Shown: in pieces, positions 47,328 to 59,477 of the stretch
Position numbering within the stretch: position 1 is the stretch's first letter
Layout: every line of letters starts with the position of its first letter
From: Allantophomopsis cytisporea
Taxonomy: Eukaryota; Ascomycota; Leotiomycetes; Phacidiales; Phacidiaceae
NCBI GenBank assembly: GCA_024752435.1
Contig: CP103023.1
Location: 868,001-932,000, forward strand
Length of the DNA stretch: 64,000 nt
Direction of reading: 5' to 3'
Notes under the pieces: generated by a model
The model's input: the letters and a program-made list of their open reading frames with translations, nothing else
The model's database searches: none
What the model was told of the DNA's origin: nothing
Translations under genes and position numbers: made by a program

Positions 47328-48191
47328 CTAGCGCGTAGTGTACCCGCCATCGATGATAATGTCGGCGCCTGTTTAGCGTGTTAGCTTTGATGGTGGACAT
47401 GGAAGGTGATGAGATTTAAAAATAAACTTACCAGTAGTGTACGTCGAAGCATCACTGACAAGGTAGACGTAAGCTCCCTTGAGCTCCTTGGCCTCACCAT
47501 TACGGCCCATTGGGATCATGCTCTTCCAAAGGTTCTGTGTCTTCTCGTCGACGAAGTCGGAAAGACCGGTGTCGATATAACCAGGAGAGATAGAGTTGAC
47601 TCTAGCGAAATCTCTCCACTCGTTGGCGAGCGAGCGAGCCATGTGGATGGTACCGGCCTTCGCGACGTTGTAAGAAGTCTGTTCTTGTGGGTAGTTGGCG
47701 ATGTGACCGGACATAGAGGCAGTGATGACGAAAGATCCAGTTCCACGCTCCTTGAAGTGGTGGCCAACGGCCTTAGCGCAGTGGAAGGTACCAGTGAGAT
47801 CAGTCTGGATGACCTCGTTCCAAGCCTCAACGGAGCCGTCAAGGATACCGGAGTCAGCAGTACGGCCAGCGTTGGCGATGAAGGCATCGATCTTGCCAAA
47901 GTCGGCGATGACATCCTTGACCAGCTTCTCGACGTTCGCCCAGTCACCAACGTTACACTTGTATGCCTTGACCTTCACACCGTACTTCTCGGCCAGGTCC
48001 TTGGCGTTCTTCTCTCCTCCCTCTGGTCTTGACGAGTATGTAATGGCGAGGTCGGCACCCATCTCTGCACATCCGCGTGCGGCTTCGATACCCATACCTC
48101 TATCTCCGGAAGCGCCGGTAACAACGACAACCTTGCCCTTGAGGGAGAACAAGTCCAAGATGGAGTCGGCCTTTGGGATTGAGATAGGCAT
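47328..48191 (-). CDS. NADP-dependent mannitol 2-dehydrogenase (SDR family)
   Basis: Short-chain dehydrogenase interconverting fructose and mannitol with NADP(H), cytosolic; mannitol serves carbon storage, NADPH balance and stress protection in fungi. Exons complement(47328..47368, 47432..48191) give 266 residues, the family's standard length; the intron is 63 bp. The cofactor loop VVVTGASGDRGMGIEAARG is at ~22-40. The catalytic set is a Ser in ITASMSGH and Tyr/Lys in SYNVAKAG. The tail GADIIIDGGYTTR across the intron is the usual C-terminus. The ATG at 48191 gives MPISIPKADSILDLF, the canonical opening; the open frame upstream of it lacks an ATG and is leader. Confidence 0.93.
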
Positions 48192-49424
48192 ATTTGTTGA
48201 TTTATTCGAGGTATATGTGGAAAAAGTGGTATAGATTGGAATTGAGGTGCAAAAGGATGCTTTTGATGATAAATTGATGAATTTGAAAAGTGTGAAGTAT
48301 GAGAGAGGAAGAGAGGGGATCAATGGCTTAAAATATATCCAAAATGTAGTCAAGTGGTAGTGGGGGAGGGGCAACAGAATTCCTTTGCACCTATGACGTT
48401 GTACGTGGGTGACGGTACAGTATCTATCAATGGTGGAGTAGTGACCAATGAATCATGGTCCACATAATCGAGATGCAGCAAACCCATGAACCTCACGATC
48501 ACATCCATGGATGGATACATATGAGAATGCAATATGCTTACTGTTGCTATGCTGTTTTTATAATTTATCTACTTTCCTCATGAGCGGGTAAACATTTGTG
48601 TTCTTATATTTATTTGTCAACAGAGCGACTTCTATGTCATCTCATTCCTCCCTTAGCACAGAAAGTAATCTATTCCTAAATTTATACTTCAGCCCTGTAT
48701 TTTGCATTGAAGTAAGTACAAGATTCTCATATCAATCGAGACAATAACTGAATACAGATCATTCAATAATTCGTATTCTCAATGATATCGTGAATGCCAA
48801 TTCAATGTCCAGCTAACAAAATATGTTGTTTATGATATCATACCTTATCCATACTTATGACGTTGATCGCTTCGTGAATCGAAAAATTAATGCCGGATGT
48901 CCACACCAGGCACTCAATTCATCATATTATGTAAAATCTGTGCTCAGAATAGCAAACGATGTGATTCCGTGCTACCGATGACAATACTAGGTTAAGTATT
49001 TGTGCATAGTTTCGTTGATGGAGCACTAGGAAGGATCATAGCAATTGATAATATAGCTCTGAATAATTCATAGTTCATAATAATTATACATTCGGTAAAA
49101 TCATTACTCAATGCATTGCTCTCAAAGACTGTAGAGTGCTGGACTGGACTATTATGCAAGAACAAGGAAAGTACAACATGTAAAAAATTCATACCTCTAT
49201 GACTTATTCATCTATATAAACCAGTAAAACCCAACCCTCTGTCAATACAATGTACACTCCCACTATGTGCTCAATCCAATGATGCAATACCGAACCCCCT
49301 CTTATGCAAAACAAAAAAACAAAAGTCCACCCAATCCCATGAACCATCTACCAATACACAACCAGATCCAACCCATCATAAATCATTGAATTTCATCCAC
49401 TTCATCCAGTATATCAACAAATCC
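48192..49424. other. Mannitol dehydrogenase promoter and intergenic DNA
   Basis: 1.2 kb with no gene. The first ~170 bp upstream of the start are pyrimidine-rich on the gene's strand, as in highly expressed fungal genes. Confidence 0.5.
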
Positions 49425-52400
49425 TCACCAAGTCCCCTTCTCAGGCCCAAAATACTCCCCAGGAGGCACCGTCTTATAGGGACAAGCATTCCAATCACAA
49501 CCCTGCTTATAGACTTCGGTACCCCACCACTTAAAGCCCTCCATCCAGCCAGGAAACACGAATCCAAAGAAAACAACCACAAGTCCAAATGCCAATCCAC
49601 TATCCAATGCCGCGCTGAGAGTCATGGTGTATTTGCCCCACCAATCTGGCGCACGGCGACGGATCACATAGTTAAAAACGTAGCAGACGAGTGCCCAGAC
49701 GGAGAAATTCAGGCCAGTAGCAGGCGGGATCCAAGACAGGGAGCCGAAGAGGACGGGAAGGTTGATCTTACGGACGATGGAGTGTTTCTTGTTGCGGGAG
49801 TAAAGCCACAAAGGAATAGGAGCGAAAGCGCCAACAAGGAAACACCACACGAGAGGACGATATGTAGCATTTGGGCCAAAGAATTCCTTAGGCCCAACTA
49901 CACCCCAAAGGATGGAGCCATTGAAGTGCACACGAGCGATAGGGCACACGAAACCGTTAATTGCCTGGGGAGTGCAGATGTTTGGAACATTGACGAACAT
50001 CCAGTTCAGGACAGAAATCTGCGTGATACTGCTGACAATTGTGGCCGCCATTTGAACGGAGAAAAGTGTGCGTGGTGGAATCTTCATGTAATGACCTAGT
50101 TTGAGATCCGCTGAGAATTTGATGCCTTGGGCACTAGAGATGTAGCCGTAGGTTACGAAAACCATGTTTGCGACAGGTCGGCCAGGGAAAATGGCACCGC
50201 ATACTAATTGACAGATCAGGTAGATAGATGAGTGTTGGTTCGTAATGGCCATGACAATTCCGATGGGGATGAAAAGCACGGCACAGATACCGAGAGCCAG
50301 TAAGAGACCATACCATGGAAGATGAACAGGATAGCTGTTTTGTTAGTCAGGAAACTATAATACTGGGGAATTGCTTACTATTCAACGACGAACATGCCAA
50401 TGGCGGTCATGCTCACGAATGTCAGGAGATACCAAGTCATTGGAGCATCTTTATATCTCTTCATGAGACGATTATGGACATCTTCCTGACTAATGATGTC
50501 GTTCATCATATCCCCACTAGATCTTCTGGTAGTTCTGATAATTGGCTTGTAGGCATCTTTACCCTCCCCTTCGACCTCCTTCAAGGATCTTGACCATTGT
50601 TTCCATATGTCCTTACCATACCAACACGCGGTATGAGTGAGGAGTGACGAAAGAGCCGCAAATTGTAAACCATAACTGAGGACATAGGTAATAGGTAAGA
50701 ATACTCGACTGTAATTCTTATATGCTTCTCTATCAAAGAGGAAATCCGGGGTTAAGATTTTGCTGACATCGTAGATATTTCCGGTATTATCGAAGACAGC
50801 GGAGGATAGGATAGGCATATATGAGGAATTGAAGAGGTTCTTGTAATAGGCAATTGGTGCAACAATCCACATGACAATCACCAAACCTCCAACAACATTC
50901 ATGGCAGCCCAGAACGGAGTTAAAAGAGGCGACCCAATGTAGGCAATTTGAGCCCAGTCAAAAGTTACAGGGAAGAGCCCAAGTCCGGATGCAACTCCAA
51001 ATAAGTTGGCAACAACCACATTCTTTGGCCAAAACCATGTGATGACACTGAAGTAACTGAGAGCCGGGAACAAAAGTCCTGGAAGAAAATAGAACAGGAA
51101 TGCACATGTCCAAACAACGAAGAAGAACTTCCATCGAGTAATGCGCCATCCGTTCGCGATCTTATTTTCCTCTTTGTGGAGAGTAGTAAACATGGCAGCA
51201 GACATCAAAGTCCCAGGCCAAATCATACCACCGGGTCTGACCAAGAATCTTCGCGTTAGACCGGCAAAAGTGTATCCAAGAATTTGCGTAGATAGAATGA
51301 GTAACAGTTGATACAGTATGGGAACCTCCTGCTTGTAGAACTTTGACTGTTCAATAATGACATCTGTCGCAAAAGCAAATCCAAAAGAGACATTACTACT
51401 GATATAGACACAACTGTGCTCCTTCTCATTCCACTTTCCTTGTGAAAGCCAGAGTCTGAAGTTACGTCTTTTGGAGTATGGCGCATCAACACCGGGCCTG
51501 GGCATTCGTTGGACGAGTTTTCCGTCCACGAAAGTCTCCTCGGGATCGTCAGATCGCTTCAGAAAGCGATCCCATAGTATTCCCAGAGGATGAACGAGAA
51601 GAAGTGCAATGACGGGAGTGATGGACACGCTAGGGTATCGTAATGAGAAGAAAAGATTTGTTGAAGAACCCAAAATGGCGAACAGAAGTGACAAAAACCA
51701 CATACGCGGGGTACTGATGGACAGAGTCGTATTGTCCGTTGCAGATACGGACGCACGCACCTGCGCATATGCAGAATTATCAGGAGGATCCTCTTCATCA
51801 TCTGTGCTGTCCTCGTCTTCATCGCAGTCTCTGTCCAAATCTTCACTGTCGTAGCCAAAACTTTCACCCTCGATTTCTTCTAGCACCTCTTCACCAGGGA
51901 TTGGTATCGCCGAAGAAGAAGCATATCTCTGAGACAGTCCCACCTCCTCCATTGTATCCGTCGTGCTTCTCGAGCTGTCTCTTCTCAGCCTCGCATTCGA
52001 TGCAGAAGCCCTCAGCCTCGAATTCGATGAGCGCAAGCGAATACTTTGCTGGCTCTGCTGGCTCGGATTTCGCATAGATCTCCTTGATGATCGCGCACTG
52101 CTCACGCTGATCTGGTGTCTCAGCCTTGACGGGTATTCCTTCTTCGTGCGCCGAAATGTACGCTCGTGCTCTTCTTCGTCGCTGCTGGTATTTGTGGAGC
52201 CCACGGAGCCCGCGGGCACGGCACCATAGCTACCGGTTCCAAAACCTGGCGCAGAGCGCAGGAGAAGTGGCACTTTAGACATGAGTGCTTTGAATCGGGA
52301 GATGGCGGTTGTCGGTACTATTGGGAAATCGTCTTTATCATCGCCTTCATTATAATGGTCAGATTCGTAGGGCTGATCTTGATTTTCGTAGTCCGAGAGC

Positions 52401-52555
52401 CTGTCTTCGTCGCTAGGTTCCGATGAGTTTTGTACTATGTCTCGCGAAGGAGATGATAGGGTTTGGAGAGCAATCGTAGAATGATCGTGGTAGATTTGTA
52501 AAGGAGAGTGAAGGGGACTGATCTGATCTTCTAATTGTTCTTGAGAGGCTGGCAT
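49425..52555 (-). CDS. OPT-family oligopeptide transporter
   Basis: Proton-coupled transporter of small peptides in the plasma or an internal membrane. Exons complement(49425..50334, 50379..52555) give 1028 residues; the intron is 44 bp (GTAAGC donor, CTGACTAAC branch). The first ~280 residues are a cytosolic Ser/Arg/Asp-rich head with acidic clusters. Then 12 or more hydrophobic segments follow. Family hallmarks include SITPVIALLLVHPLGILWD, the RPGGMIWPGTLMSAAMF loop (variant of NPFIWPGxL), GLGLFPVTFDWAQIAYIG and a C-terminal YFGPEKGTW. It is longer than typical members (750-900) because of the head. The substrate cannot be read from sequence; iron-chelate transport is another OPT role. Confidence 0.93.
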
Positions 52556-54510
52556 AACAGCGTGGGCTTTCCTTATGTATCGGGTGGGTTTTTGGCAGTG
52601 ATATCGGGCGAATGCTAACGAGTAAAGAGTGGTCGGTGAGGCATGAGTAGCATGGATGTTGGTGGTTTGATGGGGGTGTGTAAGGCGTATAGGCTGCGCA
52701 TTTACAAGGCGTAGCTTCTACCTCTAGTATGACCAGCACTCATGGCGGCTTCAGATGTCTGCTCAAACTCACTAATCTTTGACAAGTGATCCCGATAGTC
52801 CTGACTACCATGTCAAATGAAAACAATAGACGCGCAATTCCTTCAACAATGCTAATCAGTGCGTAGATATGCCTTTACCAAGGATTTCAGTGCGCCGGAT
52901 TTTCACGCAACGTCTATACCCCGAGAAAGAGGAATGCGAGGATGAGCACGATCCCCATGTATGGGCATCGAATCAACACTGAACAACAGTATGGTAAGAG
53001 TCTAAGTTACATGAAATCTGCAGCGGGGTCCCTGCCAACACTGCCCGGCTCGGAGTCGTCACACAGCATCAAAATCATCACGAGTCATCACGAGGTCACA
53101 GAGGTCTTTCGATGCCCTGTTACGACTGCGTCAACTGTCACGCTCCTGAATCCAAGACATTTTGCAAGCAACAAATACACCTGTGTTCTACAGTGGACAA
53201 TGTGAGTTGGGGCATTCTTGTGTAGTCAAGATGTATCCATGACCTCTGACGACAAAGATCGATTTTCTCATGCACCCTAGGGACGATGGAAAAGTAAAGT
53301 AGGAAGAACAAGTCAAATGGCTTGGAAAGGTCATGATGTGGATAAATGAAGAGTCTCCGACAGGACGTGAAGAGCAAGGGAGCTCTCTCGCTTCTGCAGA
53401 TCATGGTCATATACCCTTGTATATGCAAGAGATACGTCCATTGGGTAAAGAGTGACTGTAAGGTACAACCGTCCACTCGTGCTTCTTCAGCGGGGTCATG
53501 CTCTCTGGAAGAATAAGGGATCAGAAGAAAGATAGGTTGAACAGCACAGGAATCTGAACAATAGAATTGTTCAAGAAAGGATCGCCAATCTCGAAGGATT
53601 ACGACTCGCTCACCGCTGAAGTGCACTTCGAAGGTCAACCTTAGCCGGCGAGTAAAAAAGAAGTATGCGTCTCGTTTAGGAGCAGTAAAAGGGTGGGTGA
53701 GTTGTCCGCACGCCTCGGACCGGAAGACTAATGTACGAAAATAGGAGAGAGTTCAAGTGATCCAATTCTCGAAAAATCTAAAAAACCAGGCAGACGGGAA
53801 TCTGTTGGGTTCATTTCCTGCCTCATAGTGCACCAGGTGAGAGTTGAGGGTCGAGGGTTGGAGTTTTGTAAAGACCATATTGCATCGCCATCAATGTCGG
53901 AAACCTCCTCATGATCATATAAGAGAGGGGAGAGCAGTAATTTATCTCGATTTATTGATGAAGCATCCGTAATCCACTATTAAAGACTAAGAAAGTTGTC
54001 AGCCTTGATGTGACTGCATGTTCGTCTTGCATCCAGCTGAACTTCATTGACAAGTCGCATGGATATTCTTATACATCCTGCATTCGTCGATTCATAATTC
54101 TCCGTAACACATGGAACATTAATACCAAATATTTGAATAGAAGGTAAAACTCTAAAATTCTAAACTAAATCCATGACTTTCTACGATCTTTATCGAGCAA
54201 AAAAGATCTCATCTCACAACTTGCACCGTAATATGTATATTCATGTATTTAAAGTTATATTTATGCACAGCACAACCATAACATCTGACACGCTGCATAT
54301 GCATAAAAGAGTTCCACGTGATTAAACCTAATTTCCAACTTTAAAGCTCAGGCCCGAAGATCCTCACGCTCCCTGACCCAAGCGACGTCAGCCTTCACCA
54401 TTGTAGCACTCTCAAACCCACAACGAAACTCAACCCCCGACCCTCACCAACAACCCAATTATCAAAAACCACAACAACAATTAAAACACCTACCATCCCG
54501 TTGCACCATA
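52556..54510. other. Divergent promoter interval, no gene
   Basis: Nearly 2 kb between the OPT start and the membrane-protein start. An ATG frame at 52942-53205 (87 codons) and a non-ATG frame at 53138-53638 overlap antisense, and neither shows motifs. The end (54380-54510) is a CA-rich leader. Confidence 0.5.
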
Positions 54511-55206
54511 ATGGCGCACATGAATGGCGTCGCCGCCTTCTTCATCATCGTGCTAATTATAATCGTCATCTCCTGCATCGCCTACATCGTCTTCACGCAT
54601 CTCCGAGCTCGCCGTCTAGGCCTTCCACCACCAAGCCTCTCCTCCTACGTGCCATTCCTATCGTCCTCTGGTCGCGGCGGATCCGGTGGCATCGGCGGCT
54701 TCTTCAGCAACAAAATCAGCGCATTCCGCAACCGCAATGCGCGCAGCCAGACGGGCGGATATGAGGAGCCGCTAAGCAATGTGCGCGGAGCACGGGGACG
54801 GGGCTTTGGGCCATTGGATCCGGACGAGGCGTGGGATGCGCGCGTCGGTACCGAGGCCGATGCGTATGGCCCGTATGAGGAGGAGCATTTGGCGCATGAG
54901 GATGGTGGTTATCGTAATGTTGGGGCCGCTGGCGCTCCACATGCCTTCCATAGCGAGAGGATGCCGGAGCCGGAACCATATATTGGGGGCAGCCAGGCGG
55001 GTTTGGATAGACGGTATGATGAGGAGATGGGGAGGGTGCCAAGTCACAATCCCTTTGGGGATGAGGCCGAGCCAAGTAATTTGGGTGGTAGCAGTCGGAT
55101 GAGAGGGATTAGTCCGCGACCCATCGATACGGGACATAGGAAGGAGGTTAGCTTGGATGAGAGCCCTACGGAGTCGAGGAAGAGCCTTTTCCATGAGAAT
55201 GTTTGA
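54511..55206 (+). CDS. Conserved fungal single-pass membrane protein
   Basis: A 231-residue protein without introns. A hydrophobic segment (GVAAFFIIVLIIIVISCIAY) at residues ~6-28 is followed by a basic RARRLG stop-transfer, predicting a short outside N-terminus and a cytosolic tail. The tail has RLGLPPPSLSSYVPF, a Gly-rich stretch, and an acidic block GFGPLDPDEAWDARVG...YGPYEEE, then Ser/Pro-rich sequence. I recall similar short fungal proteins labelled 'acid phosphatase-like', but no phosphatase motif is visible, so that label should not be trusted. Function unknown. Confidence 0.75.
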   Translation: MAHMNGVAAFFIIVLIIIVISCIAYIVFTHLRARRLGLPPPSLSSYVPFLSSSGRGGSGGIGGFFSNKISAFRNRNARSQTGGYEEPLSNVRGARGRGFGPLDPDEAWDARVGTEADAYGPYEEEHLAHEDGGYRNVGAAGAPHAFHSERMPEPEPYIGGSQAGLDRRYDEEMGRVPSHNPFGDEAEPSNLGGSSRMRGISPRPIDTGHRKEVSLDESPTESRKSLFHENV

Positions 55207-55456
55207 TGGGGTTGTGAAGATAGTTGAGATAATTTGGAGTTAGGGTGGTTTATTTCTTCTTGTGTTGCACATGATATACTGTCAACGAGTTACGGGGGCA
55301 GACTACTGGGGACCGGGATTTTCGAGCTCGGATTAAATCTCGAAGAGGAACGACAGGACTTCTCCAGCTACAACATGTTCAAATTCTGGAGTCAATGGAT
55401 GAAACTGTTGACTTAAATATTCCCGCTATGCAAACAAGTTCTATTGATTTTCGAAA

Positions 55457-57505
55457 TCATGAGTGACCCTTGGCCCTACTCATAGGTCCCCAATTTTCTC
55501 TAGGATTTCTTTGGTATCTCACCAGTTTCTTTCCATCCCTCTCCTTCCCTAAGTCCTCATCAAATACCACTTCTCTCTCTTTGATTTCCTCCTTGACCTC
55601 CTTATTCAAGACTCCATAGCCCGATGTTCCTTCTTTGATAGTCCCCTCCTTAATAGGCGCCTTCTGTCTCACCCACTCTCTCATGATATGCCAGATAATA
55701 TCCCATGGTGCATCAGTCTTGATACTACCTGCCTTGGTATGACTTCTGGTGACACGGTATCCCAGGTAACGGAGAGCACCACGAAGAGCATTTTCGTGGG
55801 GTGTAGTGCAGTGAATGACTTTAGAGAGGACGGAGGGAATAACATAAAATGGATAGCAGTCGATCGCTGCTGGGTCGCTTGCCTTGCCATACTTGGTGAC
55901 TGGCTCCACCGGTGTTTCTTCGAGTGGTGGGAGGGTTTCTTGGAGCGCCATGGACAACATACCCTCAATACGGGTTGTGGTCTGGTAAGTATCTTTGTTC
56001 ACATTGGGAAGATCTGCGAGAATACGTTTGATGAAATCAGGCGAGTGAATCGGTCCAGCGTACATTGGTCCAGCCAAATGAGTCTTGAAACCACAGTGCT
56101 CACAGTTCTCGCCAGCCGTAGGAGCAGCATTCAGGAGGTGCTTGTAGAAAGTACCGTTTCCACTCTTGTTGGTTGTGAGTCTATTCTTGGCCAACAATTG
56201 CGTAGTCCATGCTCCGCAGCCTTGATCGCAGTTGTATACCAACATTGTCTTTCCAGCCAGGAACTTCACATCTGCTGGAGATTTGCGCACTCGGACGAAA
56301 ACGCGAGCGTAAAAGTCGATGGAGAGAGAGAGGAGTGGCTCAATTGACATACCGTATCGTGCAGCTGCAGTAGCAATTGAGTGGAGAATGAGACGAAGTG
56401 CGCTTTCATGGGAATGTGGCCCCTTCATTGGCATACCCCCGTACAATGAATAGCACTTTTCTGGATAACCATTTGATGCCCATACTCCTGCGTCTGTACA
56501 TGTAACACACAACAATCCACCATCATCTCTGACAGATTGCACAGCTGCATCGATGAAAGGGACCGCGGTACCATATGGATCGAGATCAATAACATCATAT
56601 TTCTTGCTTGGCTTGAAGCGACCCTTGGTTTCGGTATCTTCGCAGGCAAGACTGTACATATGTGCTAAGGCATTGCCAGTCACAGGCACAATCTTATCCT
56701 CAAGCTTGTTATGTTTAACATTGAGTGCAATTGATTTCGTAGCTTCTGGGAGAAGATCATTGGCAGTGACCGAGGTGGTGAACGGGATTTCATGTGCATA
56801 TCGTAGTGCACGAAGCCCAGTGGCAGAGAGAGCATCGAGGATAGTGAAAGAAGGCACTTTCTTTGTAGTCTTCTCTGTGACTAGCAAGCTCTTTCCGGAT
56901 TCCGTGGTATGTTCAGCCCTCGTGTCCTTCTCACTTCCATCCTCGTTCTTCTCAGCGGCCTCCACCCTAGTTTCGCCGCCGTTGTCGGTTTTTAGAACAG
57001 CTTCGCCCTCGCCCTCACCCTCGCCCTTCTCTGCAGCACCATTCAGCTTCCCAGCTTTCCGTGGACCCTCCTCCGCGGCTTCACGCTTACGCTTCTTATC
57101 CTTCTTCGCTGCTAGTGCCTCTCTCTTTCTCTCCATGTCCTTGTTCTTCTGTTCCATCACCTCTTCCCCATAAGCCTTGATCGCCAACACACTTAGATCG
57201 CGATTGAATTGTTGGATCGGGTTGTAGAAGACAGATTGAGCCTGGTTCTCGCCTCGAGGGTCATTTTGAGGAACGGAGGCAGCGGATGCAGGTATGAGAA
57301 TATGCGCGAGTCCTTCTTTGACAGTCGTATATACGGTACCAGTGTGACTAATTTGCTGGTTGGCTGCTGGAGTAGCGGTGATATCTGGAAGGGTTGTGAT
57401 GGTCATGGCGAAGGTTGTTGAGTATAAACGGTTATACGATCTCACGTTTGGCGATATTGCATGTCTCTGCTGCACAAACTTTCGTTGAACGCAGCGTGAG
57501 ATCAT
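55457..57505 (-). CDS. trm1: tRNA (guanine26-N2)-dimethyltransferase Trm1
   Basis: Makes m2,2G26 in cytosolic and mitochondrial tRNAs using S-adenosylmethionine. An intronless frame of 682 residues. Family features: FYNPIQQFNRDLSVLAI, a Lys/Arg/Glu-rich insert with KKDKKRKREAAEEG, DALSATGLRALRYAHEIP (SAM site), the DLDPYGTAVPFIDAA catalytic motif, a Cys-based CEHCGFKTHLAGP segment and FYARVFVRV. Two in-frame starts exist: ATG 57505 adds a basic, Arg-rich, acid-poor head (MISRCVQRKFVQQRH) like a mitochondrial presequence, and ATG 57406 (MTITTLPD) gives the nuclear/cytosolic form. Yeast TRM1 uses the same two-start strategy. Confidence 0.95.
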   Translation of the reverse strand: MISRCVQRKFVQQRHAISPNVRSYNRLYSTTFAMTITTLPDITATPAANQQISHTGTVYTTVKEGLAHILIPASAASVPQNDPRGENQAQSVFYNPIQQFNRDLSVLAIKAYGEEVMEQKNKDMERKREALAAKKDKKRKREAAEEGPRKAGKLNGAAEKGEGEGEGEAVLKTDNGGETRVEAAEKNEDGSEKDTRAEHTTESGKSLLVTEKTTKKVPSFTILDALSATGLRALRYAHEIPFTTSVTANDLLPEATKSIALNVKHNKLEDKIVPVTGNALAHMYSLACEDTETKGRFKPSKKYDVIDLDPYGTAVPFIDAAVQSVRDDGGLLCVTCTDAGVWASNGYPEKCYSLYGGMPMKGPHSHESALRLILHSIATAAARYGMSIEPLLSLSIDFYARVFVRVRKSPADVKFLAGKTMLVYNCDQGCGAWTTQLLAKNRLTTNKSGNGTFYKHLLNAAPTAGENCEHCGFKTHLAGPMYAGPIHSPDFIKRILADLPNVNKDTYQTTTRIEGMLSMALQETLPPLEETPVEPVTKYGKASDPAAIDCYPFYVIPSVLSKVIHCTTPHENALRGALRYLGYRVTRSHTKAGSIKTDAPWDIIWHIMREWVRQKAPIKEGTIKEGTSGYGVLNKEVKEEIKEREVVFDEDLGKERDGKKLVRYQRNPRENWGPMSRAKGHS

Positions 57506-58666
57506 ATATCTGTAAGAAAAATAAATTAAGGTATTCTGAAGTTCATGTTAACTTTCACATGGATATAATTTATTTCTGCCGGGCGGTGAACACTTTTGAG
57601 TGGACAGCCTAATTAGACCGCGACCGCGACTGAAGAACTATATGGTACGTTCCTAGTAAGTAGCGTTGTAAGATTATATACTTATGTACTGTAGTACATC
57701 AGCGAAACCGCGTTACAATAAAATAATTATAACACGGTCAGCCCATACGGAACTTGATTAACAAGTGAGGGGTTTGTACCGGAAAATAACAGGTTTTGAT
57801 AATCTGTTGTATTAACTAACTTCAGCTACATAGTAGAGTCATACCAATGATTATTGACTCACAATAAGAGTCGGATCTCTGTGTTTTCTATTCCCATAAA
57901 TGTGAGGAACATAGCAAATGTATTGATGTTTCATTGTCTCGACATGACTGTTAAGTTTTTCTCGATTCTATTTACATGAATCCTTAAGTAGCTACGTGTT
58001 TTTCGAACAGACTTATCTCCGACTGACGCTAAGATTAATCAGGACTTGTGTAGCTGTGGCTGTGAGGTGACGCTATTGATGCAGTTTTATCTCTTGAGAT
58101 TTGAACTCCGTGGATTCCACCACCATTCGCGGCTTATCGTTTTCACAATATTTCGCAGTGGAAATGTTAAATTCTTTCAAGGGTTAAATTAGCTGCGTGA
58201 GCATATTTGCATAATGGATTGTTAATCTATACTTGTTGTATGACTCAACCTTCGATATTCAGCAAGCATTCGAGCCCGAAATAATACGGCATTGTTTCTA
58301 CCCTGCTTCACAAGAAGGTAAAACATGATACAATGTCATCGCTGCATCGTTATGGTTGAGCAGAAACGAAGGAAAAGGTGGAGGACTTGAGAAAAGAATA
58401 ATAGTAGACAGAGCACGTGACATAATATGAGCCATTTTATATTGAAATGATAAGAGAAATTTCTCACCCGTAGATTCTAGAACCTATATCTTTTGAATCC
58501 GATCTCCAAAAAAAGTACAAAGACAAGGATATTGAGGATATTAAAAGTAAGCATGAACGATCAATGTGGTTATGGATTTGGTGCACGTCATTATTGCCGA
58601 GTCTTATCGGCGATAGATTCCGTCCGCTATGATTTGTAAACAACCTATAACATTACCGTATATATA
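57506..58666. other. Intergenic, no gene
   Basis: 1.16 kb of AT-rich DNA between divergent trm1 and the CinA-like gene. No protein-like frame is seen. Confidence 0.55.
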
Positions 58667-59477
58667 ATGTTACTTCAAAGACTAGTTTTCTCAAACCCCA
58701 CACTGCAACGCTCATCTCATATATTCAATCCTCGATTGTCGATTGCATCTGCCTTCATACGCACAATGTCTGTTCAGGAATCAGAATTCCCGCCCAAGGC
58801 TCTTCGTGAGATTGTAGCCGAAGTAGCCACACTGCTTAAGGAACGGAAGGAAACAGTATCAGTAGCTGAGACGGTATTGAGAAAACCTCATAAGACTTAA
58901 ATATATATCTAATGAGAAAATAGGCTGCCGGTGGAATCATCTCCGCAAGTATCTTGTCGATTCCCGGTTCCAGCGCAATATATGGAGGCGGACTTACAGT
59001 AAGAGATCAAAGACCACTGGACCAGCATCTGACTTAGACAGCTCTACACTCTACAATCACGTATCGCTTTCGGTAAGTGTGCCTAAATATTGAAAATCGA
59101 TCTCTCTAACAAATGTAGCCGGATGGACAGAGGAAAGGCTCAAGACGTACACTGGTCCCACGACCGAGATAGTCGCAGGACTAGCAGAGAACGTCCGCCA
59201 GAAACTCGGTAGCACATATACTATCAGCGAGTCTGGAACTGCTGGGCCAACTGGGGGTTCAACCGCAAACCGTACCCCGTAAGTCTTTTCTCATTATCCA
59301 AAGATATTTCGCTGATGTAACAGTGGCTATGTTGCGCTTGCTGTCGCAAGCGATAACGGAACATACAAGAAGGAGTTATCGACTGGCTCAGCTGATCGTG
59401 AGTTAAACATGGTCTGGTTTGCTTATGAGGGGTTTAAACTTTTGAGAGATGTTCTCAAGGGTGATGCAAAGCTTTGA
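58667..59477 (+). CDS. CinA C-terminal-domain protein (PncC-like)
   Basis: Member of the CinA C-terminal family; bacterial PncC hydrolyses nicotinamide mononucleotide to nicotinate mononucleotide. Exons join(58667..58873, 58924..58998, 59042..59072, 59119..59278, 59324..59477) give 208 residues; introns are 43-50 bp. Motifs: TVSVAETAAGGIISASILSIPGSS, GGLTLYTLQSRIAF, and ESGTAGPTGG. The usual Cys-Thr of ESCTGG is replaced (AETAAGG), so catalysis may differ. Only the C-terminal domain is present, without the CinA N-terminal domain. The first 33 residues are basic and Ser/Phe-rich and could target mitochondria; a second ATG at 58766 (MSVQESEF) would skip them. Confidence 0.85.

Noticed and set aside
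48192..48374. 61-residue N-terminal extension of mannitol dehydrogenase
   Set aside because: Would need a TTG start; the ATG at 48191 gives the standard length and opening, so this is the leader.
53138..53638. 166-codon minus-strand frame between the OPT and membrane-protein genes
   Set aside because: Begins with a non-ATG codon, no motif, no splice partner, and overlaps another frame antisense.
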